Shown here: positions 1 through 6,074 of the stretch, one piece after another
Numbering within the stretch: position 1 is the first letter of the stretch
How the letters are laid out: the number at the start of each line of letters is the position of its first letter
Assembly (NCBI GenBank): GCA_002364755.1
Contig: DEZI01000027.1
Location: forward strand, 157,054-221,053
Reading direction: 5' to 3'
DNA: 64,000 nt
Source of the DNA: Stenotrophomonas maltophilia
GTDB lineage: Bacteria > Pseudomonadota > Gammaproteobacteria > Xanthomonadales > Xanthomonadaceae
Made by a program: the position numbers and the translations under genes
The notes under the pieces: generated by a model
What the model was told of the DNA's origin: nothing
Databases searched by the model: none
The model's input: the letters and a program-made list of their open reading frames with translations, nothing else

Positions 1-2
1 CG

Positions 3-269
3 CTGGCCGAGCAGTTGGCGCGGCATGCGCAGGATCAGCAGGCGCGTCGCGATGAAGCCCTGGGCGATGCCGGACAGTGGTTGCAGCGCATTGATGCCCT
101 GCTGCAGTCCGGGGCCGCGCGCATTGGCCTGCTGGTACGCGACTACGATGGCGCGGTGGATGCCCGGCAGCCTGCGCCGCCGGAACGTCATTGGTCGCGG
201 GGTCAGTTGGATGCAGCGGATCTGCTGGCGTTCGCGCCGGGCGCGTTGCATTGGATCGAGCGCGGGTGA
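3..269 (+). CDS. C-terminal end of a hypothetical protein, cut by the window edge
   Basis: An open frame enters from the left edge and stops with TGA at 267-269, leaving about 88 residues. The readable part is rich in Ala, Arg and Gln (residues such as HAQDQQARRDEA) and ends in LLAFAPGALHWIERG. No domain was recognised. The frame has no internal stop and a codon pattern normal for this genome, so it is probably the tail of a real gene whose start lies outside the window. A TTG at 15 is in frame but there is no reason to prefer it as a start. Confidence 0.5.
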   Translation: MAEQLARHAQDQQARRDEALGDAGQWLQRIDALLQSGAARIGLLVRDYDGAVDARQPAPPERHWSRGQLDAADLLAFAPGALHWIERG

Positions 270-276
270 CGCCGCC

Positions 277-347
277 ATCCACGCATGGCGTGGATCTACT
301 CCGGCGCACCGCGTGGATCTACTGTAGAGCCGAGCCCATGCTCGGCT
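277..347. repeat. SMAG/REP-type palindromes (two copies, one per strand)
   Basis: Two short palindromes with GTAG heads. The first, on the minus strand (head at 296-299), has arms ATCCACGC/GCGTGGAT. The second, on the plus strand (head at 324-327), has arms AGCCGAG/CTCGGCT. A half copy lies between them. This is the layout of SMAG elements, the REP family of S. maltophilia. They lie between a plus-strand gene end and a minus-strand gene end, where they may form an mRNA 3' hairpin. Confidence 0.8.
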
Positions 348-352
348 GGATT

Positions 353-949
353 TCAGTCGGCGTCCTGATCGATGAACGCGTAATCGCCATCGATCAGCTG
401 CTGCAGGTACGCATCGAAGCTGGGCGCGATGACTGCGTAGCTGTCCGGATCGTGCAGGTAGCGCACCACCTGGCCGACGGTGCCGCCCGGTGCCGGGTCG
501 AAATCCAGGTAGAGCATCGAGGTGCCGCCGTTGTTCATGCAGTGCGAGAAGCACAGGCGGCGGTCCATCGGCAGATCGGCGTCGATGCCGTCGCCGAGGA
601 TCTCCGGCTCGTCGTCCAGCCATTCCTCGTAGATGGACCGGATGCTGTCGTCCCACTGCTGCTGGTCTTCGAAGATCTGCGCGACCGAGCGCAGGTAGTA
701 CGGATAGCTGCCGTCCTCGACATCCGAACCCAGCATGTAGACCACGACCTCGCCGCCGGGGTACTCGCGGAAGTGTGTGCCATCCACCCGCGACAGCAAC
801 GCCAGCAGGCTGTCAGGCACCAGCGGCCACTGCGCGCGCAGGCGCTGCAGATCCTCGGCACTGGCGCCCTGGACGTGCGTCCATTGCGCTGCGTCCTCGG
901 CCGGCAGGCGCGGGACAAGGCCAGACAGAAAGCGATCAACAAGGTTCAT
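353..949 (-). CDS. SMI1/KNR4-like family protein
   Basis: A 198-residue predicted cytoplasmic acidic protein. It contains the stretch WPLVPDSLLALLSRVDGTHFREYPGG followed by residues resembling the SMI1/KNR4 (SUKH) fold: an aromatic and glycine rich core (YPYYLRSVAQIFE), a conserved W/E/D pattern and a C-terminal helix (SFDAYLQQLIDGDY). SUKH proteins are often immunity proteins or cell-wall regulators, but no toxin gene is visible next to this one. An upstream extension to 1054 is open, but ATG at 949 is preferred because the protein-like composition begins there. Its leader is one arm of a long inverted repeat shared with the divergent hydrolase gene, and no purine-rich ribosome site is visible. 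The family call rests on pattern only. Confidence 0.7.
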   Translation of the reverse strand: MNLVDRFLSGLVPRLPAEDAAQWTHVQGASAEDLQRLRAQWPLVPDSLLALLSRVDGTHFREYPGGEVVVYMLGSDVEDGSYPYYLRSVAQIFEDQQQWDDSIRSIYEEWLDDEPEILGDGIDADLPMDRRLCFSHCMNNGGTSMLYLDFDPAPGGTVGQVVRYLHDPDSYAVIAPSFDAYLQQLIDGDYAFIDQDAD

Positions 950-951
950 GT

Positions 952-1062
952 AAAAGGGGACGGAGGGGATTAAGTCGTATCCAACCACACCTGCGTCACG
1001 TCGCCAATGCAGAATGCGACCCGGGAGGGTGTTCTGCGACTTGATCCCCTCCATCCCCTTTT
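952..1062. repeat. 26-bp inverted repeat between two divergent genes
   Basis: Arms at 952-977 and 1037-1062 match at about 24 of 26 positions, separated by 59 bp. Each divergent gene therefore has nearly the same leader, ending in a pyrimidine-rich block (ATCCCCTCC then CCCCTTTT) just before the coding region. CCCCTCC resembles the anti-Shine-Dalgarno end of 16S rRNA, so the leaders could pair with ribosome-binding sites. The arms could also be binding sites or a mobile repeat. It lacks the GTAG head and so is not a SMAG element. Confidence 0.75.
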
Positions 1063-1077
1063 CAGTGGAGCAGGCGC

Positions 1078-1863
1078 ATGAACCGATGGCGTTGTGGCGT
1101 GGCGATGGTGCTGGGGCTGGCGGCGATGCCGGCCTGGGCGGCGATGAAGACCCAGCCGGTGGAATGGAAGCAGGAGGGCACGACCTTCAGTGGCGTGCTG
1201 GTCTATGACGACGGTGACAACGACAAGCGCCCGGGCCTGGTGATGGTGCCGAACTGGAAGGGTGTGAATGAATCGGCCATCGAGAAGGCCAAGCAGCTGG
1301 CCGGCGATGACTACGTGGTGCTGGTGGCCGACGTGTACGGCAAGGGCGTGCGGCCGAAGACCGATGCCGAGGCCGGCCCGGTGGCGACCAAGCTGCGCAA
1401 CGACCGGCCGCTGCTGCGTGCGCGCGCGCTTGAAGCGGTGAACGTGCTCAAGGCCCAGGCCGGCAAGGCGCCGCTGGATGCCAGCCGGATCGGCGCAGTG
1501 GGCTTCTGCTTCGGCGGCACCACGGTGCTGGAACTGGCCCGCGCCGGTGCGCCGCTGGCCGGTGTGGTCAGCCTGCACGGCGGGCTGGGCTCGCCGCTGC
1601 CTGCACAGGCCGGTGGCAGCCATCCCTCCGTGCTGGTGCTCAACGGCGCCGACGACAAGAGCGTGACCGCCGAGGACATCGGCAGCTTCCAGAAGGAAAT
1701 GGACGCGGCCAAGGTCGACTGGGAATTCACCAACTACAGCGGCGCGGTGCACTGCTTTGCCGAGCGTGATGCCAACAGCCCGCCGGGCTGCCAGTACAAC
1801 GAACGGGCGGCCAAGCGCGCGTGGAAGGCGCTGGATGAGTTCTTAGAGGAGCGGTTCCGGTAA
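1078..1863 (+). CDS. Dienelactone hydrolase family protein, exported
   Basis: A 261-residue alpha/beta hydrolase with an N-terminal signal peptide (MNRWRCGVAMVLGLAAMPAWAA), so probably periplasmic. The catalytic triad of the dienelactone hydrolase family is visible: Cys144 in GFCFGG, Asp192 in NGADDKS and His225 in GAVHCF. The family hydrolyses lactones and esters through a cysteine nucleophile, but the substrate cannot be read from the sequence. ATG 1078 follows a GGAGCAGG-like site. It is divergent from the SUKH-like gene and convergent with ispB, and a short hairpin lies in the 40-bp gap on the ispB side. Confidence 0.9.
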   Translation: MNRWRCGVAMVLGLAAMPAWAAMKTQPVEWKQEGTTFSGVLVYDDGDNDKRPGLVMVPNWKGVNESAIEKAKQLAGDDYVVLVADVYGKGVRPKTDAEAGPVATKLRNDRPLLRARALEAVNVLKAQAGKAPLDASRIGAVGFCFGGTTVLELARAGAPLAGVVSLHGGLGSPLPAQAGGSHPSVLVLNGADDKSVTAEDIGSFQKEMDAAKVDWEFTNYSGAVHCFAERDANSPPGCQYNERAAKRAWKALDEFLEERFR

Positions 1864-1871
1864 TCAAAGGC

Positions 1872-1892
1872 GTGCCGACCAACGGTCGGCAC
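1872..1892. terminator. Hairpin between convergent genes
   Basis: Perfect stem GTGCCGACC / GGTCGGCAC with loop AAC, placed in the 40 bp between the hydrolase stop and the ispB stop. It has no T-run. The same hairpin recurs at about 58277 and 63898, so it is a dispersed repeat that may also act as a bidirectional transcript end. Confidence 0.6.
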
Positions 1893-1903
1893 ACCTTCAC
1901 CGG

Positions 1904-2902
1904 TCAATGCGAGCGCTGCACCGCGTAACGGGCCAGGCCGCGCAGGGCTGCCACGGCGTCGTTGTCGCCCAGGCCGTCGAGCGCGCGTTCGGCGGCTTCG
2001 GCGTATTCCTCGGCACGGCGGCGGCTGTACTCCAGGCCGCCGGTGGCGCGGATGGCGGCCAGCACTTCCGGCATGGCCGAGGCGTCGCCGTCCTGCACGA
2101 TGCTGCGCAGGCGCTCGCGGGTGGCGTCGTCCGAATGGGCCATCGCGTGGATCAGCGGCAGCGTCGCCTTGCCTTCGGCCAGGTCGTCGCCCAGGTTCTT
2201 GCCCAGTTCCTCGGCGTTGGCCGAGTAATCCAGCACGTCATCGGCAATCTGGAAGGCGTAGCCCAGGTGCATGCCGTAGTCGTACAGGGCCTGCTGGGTG
2301 GCCTCGTCCACGCCGCTGGCCAGCGCGCCCAGGCGGGTGCCGGCAGCGAACAGCACCGCGGTCTTGCGCTCGATCACGCGCAGGTAGGCCGCTTCGTCGG
2401 TGTCCGGGTTGTGCACGTGCAGCAGCTGCAGCACTTCGCCCTCGGCAATGCGGTTGGTGGTGTCGGCCAGGATCCGCATGACCGGCATGCGGTCCAGTTC
2501 CACCATCAGCTGGAAGCTGCGCGAATACAGGAAGTCACCCACCAGCACGCTCGGCGCGTTGCCCCACAGGGCATTGGCGGTGCTGCGGCCGCGCCGCAGG
2601 CTGGATTCGTCCACGACGTCGTCGTGCAGCAGGGTCGAGGTGTGGATGAACTCGATGATCGCCGCCAGCTGGTGGTGCTCCGGGCCGGCCTGGCCGACCG
2701 CGTGGCCGGCCAGCATCACCAGCATCGGGCGCAGGCGCTTGCCGCCGGCGGAAATGATGTGGTCGGCGATCTGGTTGATCAGTACGACGTCCGAGGACAG
2801 CCGGTCCCGGATCAGGGCATCGACGGCGGCCATGTCGGCCGCAGCAAGCGACTGGATCTGGGGCAGGCCCAGGGCGGGACGGGTGTCTTCGGTGATGGTC
2901 AT
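1904..2902 (-). CDS. ispB: Octaprenyl diphosphate synthase (polyprenyl synthetase)
   Basis: A 332-residue trans-polyprenyl synthase that extends farnesyl diphosphate with isopentenyl units to make the side chain of ubiquinone. It shows GGKRLRPM at about 53-60, the first aspartate-rich motif DDVVD at 94-98 and the second DDVLD at 221-225. Length and motif spacing match IspB. Small residues precede the first DDxxD, as in long-chain enzymes, but the exact chain length is inferred from taxonomy. ATG 2902 gives the usual N-terminus. It appears to be transcribed alone. Confidence 0.93.
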   Translation of the reverse strand: MTITEDTRPALGLPQIQSLAAADMAAVDALIRDRLSSDVVLINQIADHIISAGGKRLRPMLVMLAGHAVGQAGPEHHQLAAIIEFIHTSTLLHDDVVDESSLRRGRSTANALWGNAPSVLVGDFLYSRSFQLMVELDRMPVMRILADTTNRIAEGEVLQLLHVHNPDTDEAAYLRVIERKTAVLFAAGTRLGALASGVDEATQQALYDYGMHLGYAFQIADDVLDYSANAEELGKNLGDDLAEGKATLPLIHAMAHSDDATRERLRSIVQDGDASAMPEVLAAIRATGGLEYSRRRAEEYAEAAERALDGLGDNDAVAALRGLARYAVQRSH

Positions 2903-3008
2903 GCGATCAGGCTTTCAGGCTCACCGCCAATTATAGGGTCTGGCCGTGAAATCGGGCGGAAACCGGCACGACCGGCCATTTCGCAGGCCGTTGGCCGGCC
3001 CCGCGGCG

Positions 3009-3022
3009 TGAATACGTATGCA
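3009..3022. promoter_or_regulatory. Candidate maltodextrin operator TGAATACGTATGCA, copy 1
   Basis: A near-perfect palindrome around ATACGTAT, 95 bp before the alpha-glucosidase start. The same 14-mer, or its reverse complement, occurs at 8971-8984 and 11198-11211 in front of other starch genes. Size and symmetry fit a LacI-family operator. Assignment to maltose control is inferred from position. Confidence 0.75.
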
Positions 3023-3117
3023 GGCAGCGCCAGGCTCCGGGAGCCACCGTTAAGCTTGCGGATGTTGGTTTTCGGCCCGCTTCCGGTGGGTCCCGCATGC
3101 CCGGAGGGGGGCTGTCG

Positions 3118-4731
3118 ATGTCGCACAATCCATGGTGGCGGGGAGCCGTCATCTACCAGATCTACCCGCGCAGCTACCTCGACGCCAGCGGCGACGGGGT
3201 GGGCGACCTGCCGGGCATCATCCAGCGCCTGGACCACATCGCGGCGCTGGGCGCCGATGCGATCTGGATCTCGCCGTTCTTCAAGTCGCCGATGGCCGAT
3301 TTCGGCTATGACATCGCCGATTACCGCGATGTCGACCCGCTGTTCGGCAGCCTGGACGACTTCGACCGCCTGCTGGCCAAGGCGCATGGCCTGGGGCTGA
3401 AGGTGATGATCGACCAGGTGCTCAGCCACACCTCGCTCGAGCATGCCTGGTTCCGCGAGAGCCGCCAGGACCGCACCAACCCCAAGGCCGACTGGTACGT
3501 GTGGGCCGACCCGCGCGAGGACGGCACCCCGCCCAACAACTGGCTGTCGCTGTTCGGTGGCGGTGCCTGGCAGTGGGAGCCGCGCCGCGAGCAGTACTAC
3601 CTGCACAACTTCCTGGTCGACCAGCCGGACCTGAACTTCCACAACCCGGACGTGCAGCAGGCCACCCTGAACAACGTGCGGTTCTGGCTGGACCGCGGCG
3701 TGGACGGCTTCCGCCTGGACGCCATCAATTTTTGTTTCCACGACGCGCAGCTGCGCGACAACCCGCCCAAGCCGGCGGACAAGCGCGTGGGCCGCGGCTT
3801 CAGCCCGGACAACCCGTACGCCTACCAGTACCACTACTACAACAACACCCAGCCGGAAAACCTGCCGTTCCTGGAGCAGCTGCGCGCGCTGCTGGACGAG
3901 TACCCGGGGGCGGTGAGTCTGGGCGAGATCTCCTCGGAGGACTCGCTGGCCACCACCGCCGAATACACCCAGGACGGCCGCCTGCACATGGGCTACAGCT
4001 TCGAGCTGCTGGTGGACGACTACAGTGCGGCCTACATCCGCGACACGGTCTCGCGCCTGGAAGCGGCGATGACCGAGGGCTGGCCGTGCTGGGCCGTGTC
4101 CAACCATGACGTGGAGCGGGCCGTCAGCCGCTGGGGCGGCCGCCCGTCCGACCCGCGCCTGGCCCGCATGCTGGTGGCGATGCTGTGCAGCCTGCGCGGT
4201 TCGGTCTGCCTGTACCAGGGCGAGGAACTGGGCCTGGCCGAGGCCGAAGTGGCTTTCGAGGACCTGCAGGACCCCTACGGCATCACCTTCTGGCCGAACT
4301 TCAAGGGCCGCGACGGCTGCCGCACGCCGCTGCCGTGGACCGACGCCCCGCTGGCCGGGTTCACCACCGGCAAGCCCTGGCTGCCGATCCCGGCCGAGCA
4401 CCGGGCGGCGGCCGTGGCCGTGCAGGACGCGGACCCGGGTTCGGTGCTGGCGGCCTTCCGGGCCTTCCTGGCCTGGCGGCGGACCCGGCCGACCCTGCAG
4501 CACGGGGACATCCGTTTCCTGGACAGTGCCGAGCCAGTGCTGCTGTTCGAGCGTATGCTTGCAGATGAAACCCTCCTGCTGGCCTTCAACCTGTCGGCCG
4601 AGGCGGTCAGCCATCCGCTGCCGGCCGGTACCTGGCAGCAGCTGGACGTGCCGGGCCCGGATGCGGGCACGGTCGAGGGCACTGAACTGCGGCTGCCGCC
4701 GCGCGCGGTGTATTGCGCACGACGCAGCTGA
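3118..4731 (+). CDS. Alpha-glucosidase, GH13 family
   Basis: A 537-residue GH13 enzyme without a signal peptide, so it should cleave imported maltose and short maltodextrins in the cytoplasm. The four GH13 regions are present: DQVLSH near residue 99, GVDGFRLDAINF with nucleophile Asp201, LGEISSED with acid Glu270, and SNHDVE with Asp331. The opening (WWRGAVIYQIYPRSYLDASGDGVGDL) is typical of oligo-1,6/alpha-glucosidases of subfamily 23 type. ATG 3118 is chosen over the in-frame ATG 3097 because GGAGGGGG lies 10 bases before it. A palindromic operator stands upstream and a strong terminator follows the stop. Confidence 0.93.
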   Translation: MSHNPWWRGAVIYQIYPRSYLDASGDGVGDLPGIIQRLDHIAALGADAIWISPFFKSPMADFGYDIADYRDVDPLFGSLDDFDRLLAKAHGLGLKVMIDQVLSHTSLEHAWFRESRQDRTNPKADWYVWADPREDGTPPNNWLSLFGGGAWQWEPRREQYYLHNFLVDQPDLNFHNPDVQQATLNNVRFWLDRGVDGFRLDAINFCFHDAQLRDNPPKPADKRVGRGFSPDNPYAYQYHYYNNTQPENLPFLEQLRALLDEYPGAVSLGEISSEDSLATTAEYTQDGRLHMGYSFELLVDDYSAAYIRDTVSRLEAAMTEGWPCWAVSNHDVERAVSRWGGRPSDPRLARMLVAMLCSLRGSVCLYQGEELGLAEAEVAFEDLQDPYGITFWPNFKGRDGCRTPLPWTDAPLAGFTTGKPWLPIPAEHRAAAVAVQDADPGSVLAAFRAFLAWRRTRPTLQHGDIRFLDSAEPVLLFERMLADETLLLAFNLSAEAVSHPLPAGTWQQLDVPGPDAGTVEGTELRLPPRAVYCARRS

Positions 4732-4758
4732 CCGATTTCTCCGGTGGCGGTACTTGCG

Positions 4759-4790
4759 GGGACGGGGCCGAAGCGCCCCGTCCCTTTTTT
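4759..4790 (+). terminator. Rho-independent terminator after the alpha-glucosidase gene
   Basis: Stem GGGACGGGGC / GCCCCGTCCC with a six-base loop (4769-4774) followed by six T residues (4785-4790), starting 27 bp after the stop codon. Confidence 0.93.
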
Positions 4791-4860
4791 GTGGGTGGGC
4801 GGGTGGTCGTCACTTTCCAACTATTGGAATGGAATTGGCCGAGGTAAGGGAGGGACATTG

Positions 4861-5691
4861 ATGGCTCCCTTATCAGACGAAGCCCTGATGCGATTTTTGA
4901 ATTCTTTCCGCCAGTTGATGGTGCTGGTAGTTGTGATGCTGGTCGCGCAACCCGTCCTTGCCAGTCCCGTCGTGATCGTCGGCCCTTCGCTGGAGGATGC
5001 GTTCGAGGATTCCGATGTGGTGCCCGGCCTTAAGCAGTTGCTTGGGCATGATTACGCGGCGCTCCGGCGCAACTTCGATGAGTCGGCGGTGCCGGTACCG
5101 CTGAAGGATGGGGGAATGCTGCTGGATGGCTGGCGGATGGGGTTTCCGGCGCATCATGCTGCCGCCGTGGTGGTCTATCCCGATGGCGTGCTGCACGCGG
5201 CCTACTACAACGCTGAAGATCGAGTGGTGCGGTACTTCCCCACATCAGGCGGACAACCGCATCGGGCACTGTTGATCTGGGCGAAGCGATTCGATCTGCC
5301 TTCGGAGCAGTCGCATTCGACCAACGGTTCTGGGGAAGGCAACTCCCCGGCGCTAGTCCTGGCAACGCTTGGTCCTGAAGAGCAGGCGGCCCTTCGATCG
5401 GTGGCGGCCGCTATCTGGTCCGCGGAAATGGCCTCACGGTGGAATACGAACACCGAGGTGGGCCGCGTCCTTGGTGAGACAACCAAGTACATTCTGGACT
5501 GTTCTGCTGCCTTCAGCCTCGTGCCGAAGCCGGCGGGTTGGGTGCCCGGCTGGGCGTATGTCGTATCGACGTCAGTTCAGATCGTCGCCTATGTCACGGG
5601 GGCCTCGGCACATCGGGTCTATCGAACCTGTGTCATCGGCACCGCCAGCCGCCAGCGCTCGTCCATCGAGCTTGCCTCGGGCGGATTCTGA
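4861..5691 (+). CDS. Hypothetical exported protein
   Basis: A 276-residue protein of no recognised family. A hydrophobic segment (residues about 17-32, LMVLVVVMLVAQPVLASP) looks like a signal peptide with cleavage after the AxA-like LAS. The rest is mixed alpha/beta with VVVYPDGVLHAAYYN and, near the C-terminus, a moderately hydrophobic stretch AYVVSTSVQIVAYVTGASAHRVYR. Several cysteines (LDCSAAF, RTCVIG) would suit a periplasmic location. ATG 4861 follows GGGAGGGA at good distance; the frame is open from 4744, but upstream residues look non-coding. It lies after the alpha-glucosidase terminator and 5 bp before a small membrane-protein ORF, with which it probably forms a two-gene unit. Confidence 0.7.
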   Translation: MAPLSDEALMRFLNSFRQLMVLVVVMLVAQPVLASPVVIVGPSLEDAFEDSDVVPGLKQLLGHDYAALRRNFDESAVPVPLKDGGMLLDGWRMGFPAHHAAAVVVYPDGVLHAAYYNAEDRVVRYFPTSGGQPHRALLIWAKRFDLPSEQSHSTNGSGEGNSPALVLATLGPEEQAALRSVAAAIWSAEMASRWNTNTEVGRVLGETTKYILDCSAAFSLVPKPAGWVPGWAYVVSTSVQIVAYVTGASAHRVYRTCVIGTASRQRSSIELASGGF

Positions 5692-5696
5692 CCGGA

Positions 5697-5831
5697 ATGT
5701 GGGAACTGCTGGCCCAGATCGCATCCACGTTCCTCGACAATATAGGTCATGCGCGGGGGCGATTCAGCGGGCGCATTCTGCTCGTGATGATGCTGGTCAT
5801 CTCGATCGGCTGCGCTTTCCTGACTTCATGA
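5697..5831 (+). CDS. Small single-pass membrane protein
   Basis: A 44-residue ORF beginning 5 bp after the preceding stop, with the sequence ACCGGA directly before ATG. It encodes WELLAQIASTFLDNIGHARG, then a hydrophobic segment ILLVMMLVISIGCAFL near the C-terminus. The tight spacing and clear membrane helix favour a real gene, but its shortness and lack of a known family leave doubt. Confidence 0.5.
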   Translation: MWELLAQIASTFLDNIGHARGRFSGRILLVMMLVISIGCAFLTS

Positions 5832-5844
5832 TCGTCTGCCGAGT

Positions 5845-5918
5845 GCATCCACGCATGGCGTGGATCTACCGGGCGGGTGGATGCGCGGTGGGCGGGTAGA
5901 TGCACGCCATGCGTGGAT
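5845..5918. repeat. SMAG/REP palindrome pair
   Basis: Two elements with arms ATCCACGC-like / GCGTGGAT, heads GTAG pointing inward: minus-strand copy at 5845-5869 and plus-strand copy at 5896-5918. Such inverted pairs can fold into one long hairpin in RNA. Confidence 0.75.
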
Positions 5919-5941
5919 AGCGTGGTCGGTGACGATGCCCC

Positions 5942-5972
5942 AAAGAAAACCCGCTGCCTGCGCAGCGGGTTT
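5942..5972 (-). terminator. Rho-independent terminator of the TonB receptor gene
   Basis: Read on the minus strand: stem AACCCGCTGC / GCAGCGGGTT (plus-strand arms 5948-5957 and 5962-5971), with a TTTTCTTTG tail. It ends the minus-strand receptor transcript about 100 bp after its stop, beyond two SMAG elements. Confidence 0.8.
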
Positions 5973-5996
5973 CCGGTCCTGCTCCCATTGTGTGTC

Positions 5997-6052
5997 GCCG
6001 GGCATGGCCCGGCGCTACCGACTCCAGCCCGCCGGGCATGGCCCGGCGCTAC
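5997..6052 (-). repeat. SMAG/REP palindromes, tandem pair
   Basis: Two direct minus-strand copies (about 5997-6018 and 6031-6052) with arms GCCGGGC/GCCCGGC and GTAG heads, in the 3' untranslated region of the TonB receptor gene. Confidence 0.8.
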
Positions 6053-6074
6053 CGGTGGGTGTACCGGGTGGTGG

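Noticed and set aside
353..949. Immunity gene of a polymorphic toxin system
   Set aside because: SUKH-like proteins can be immunity proteins, but no toxin, secretion signal or adjacent Rhs/VgrG-type gene is visible here.
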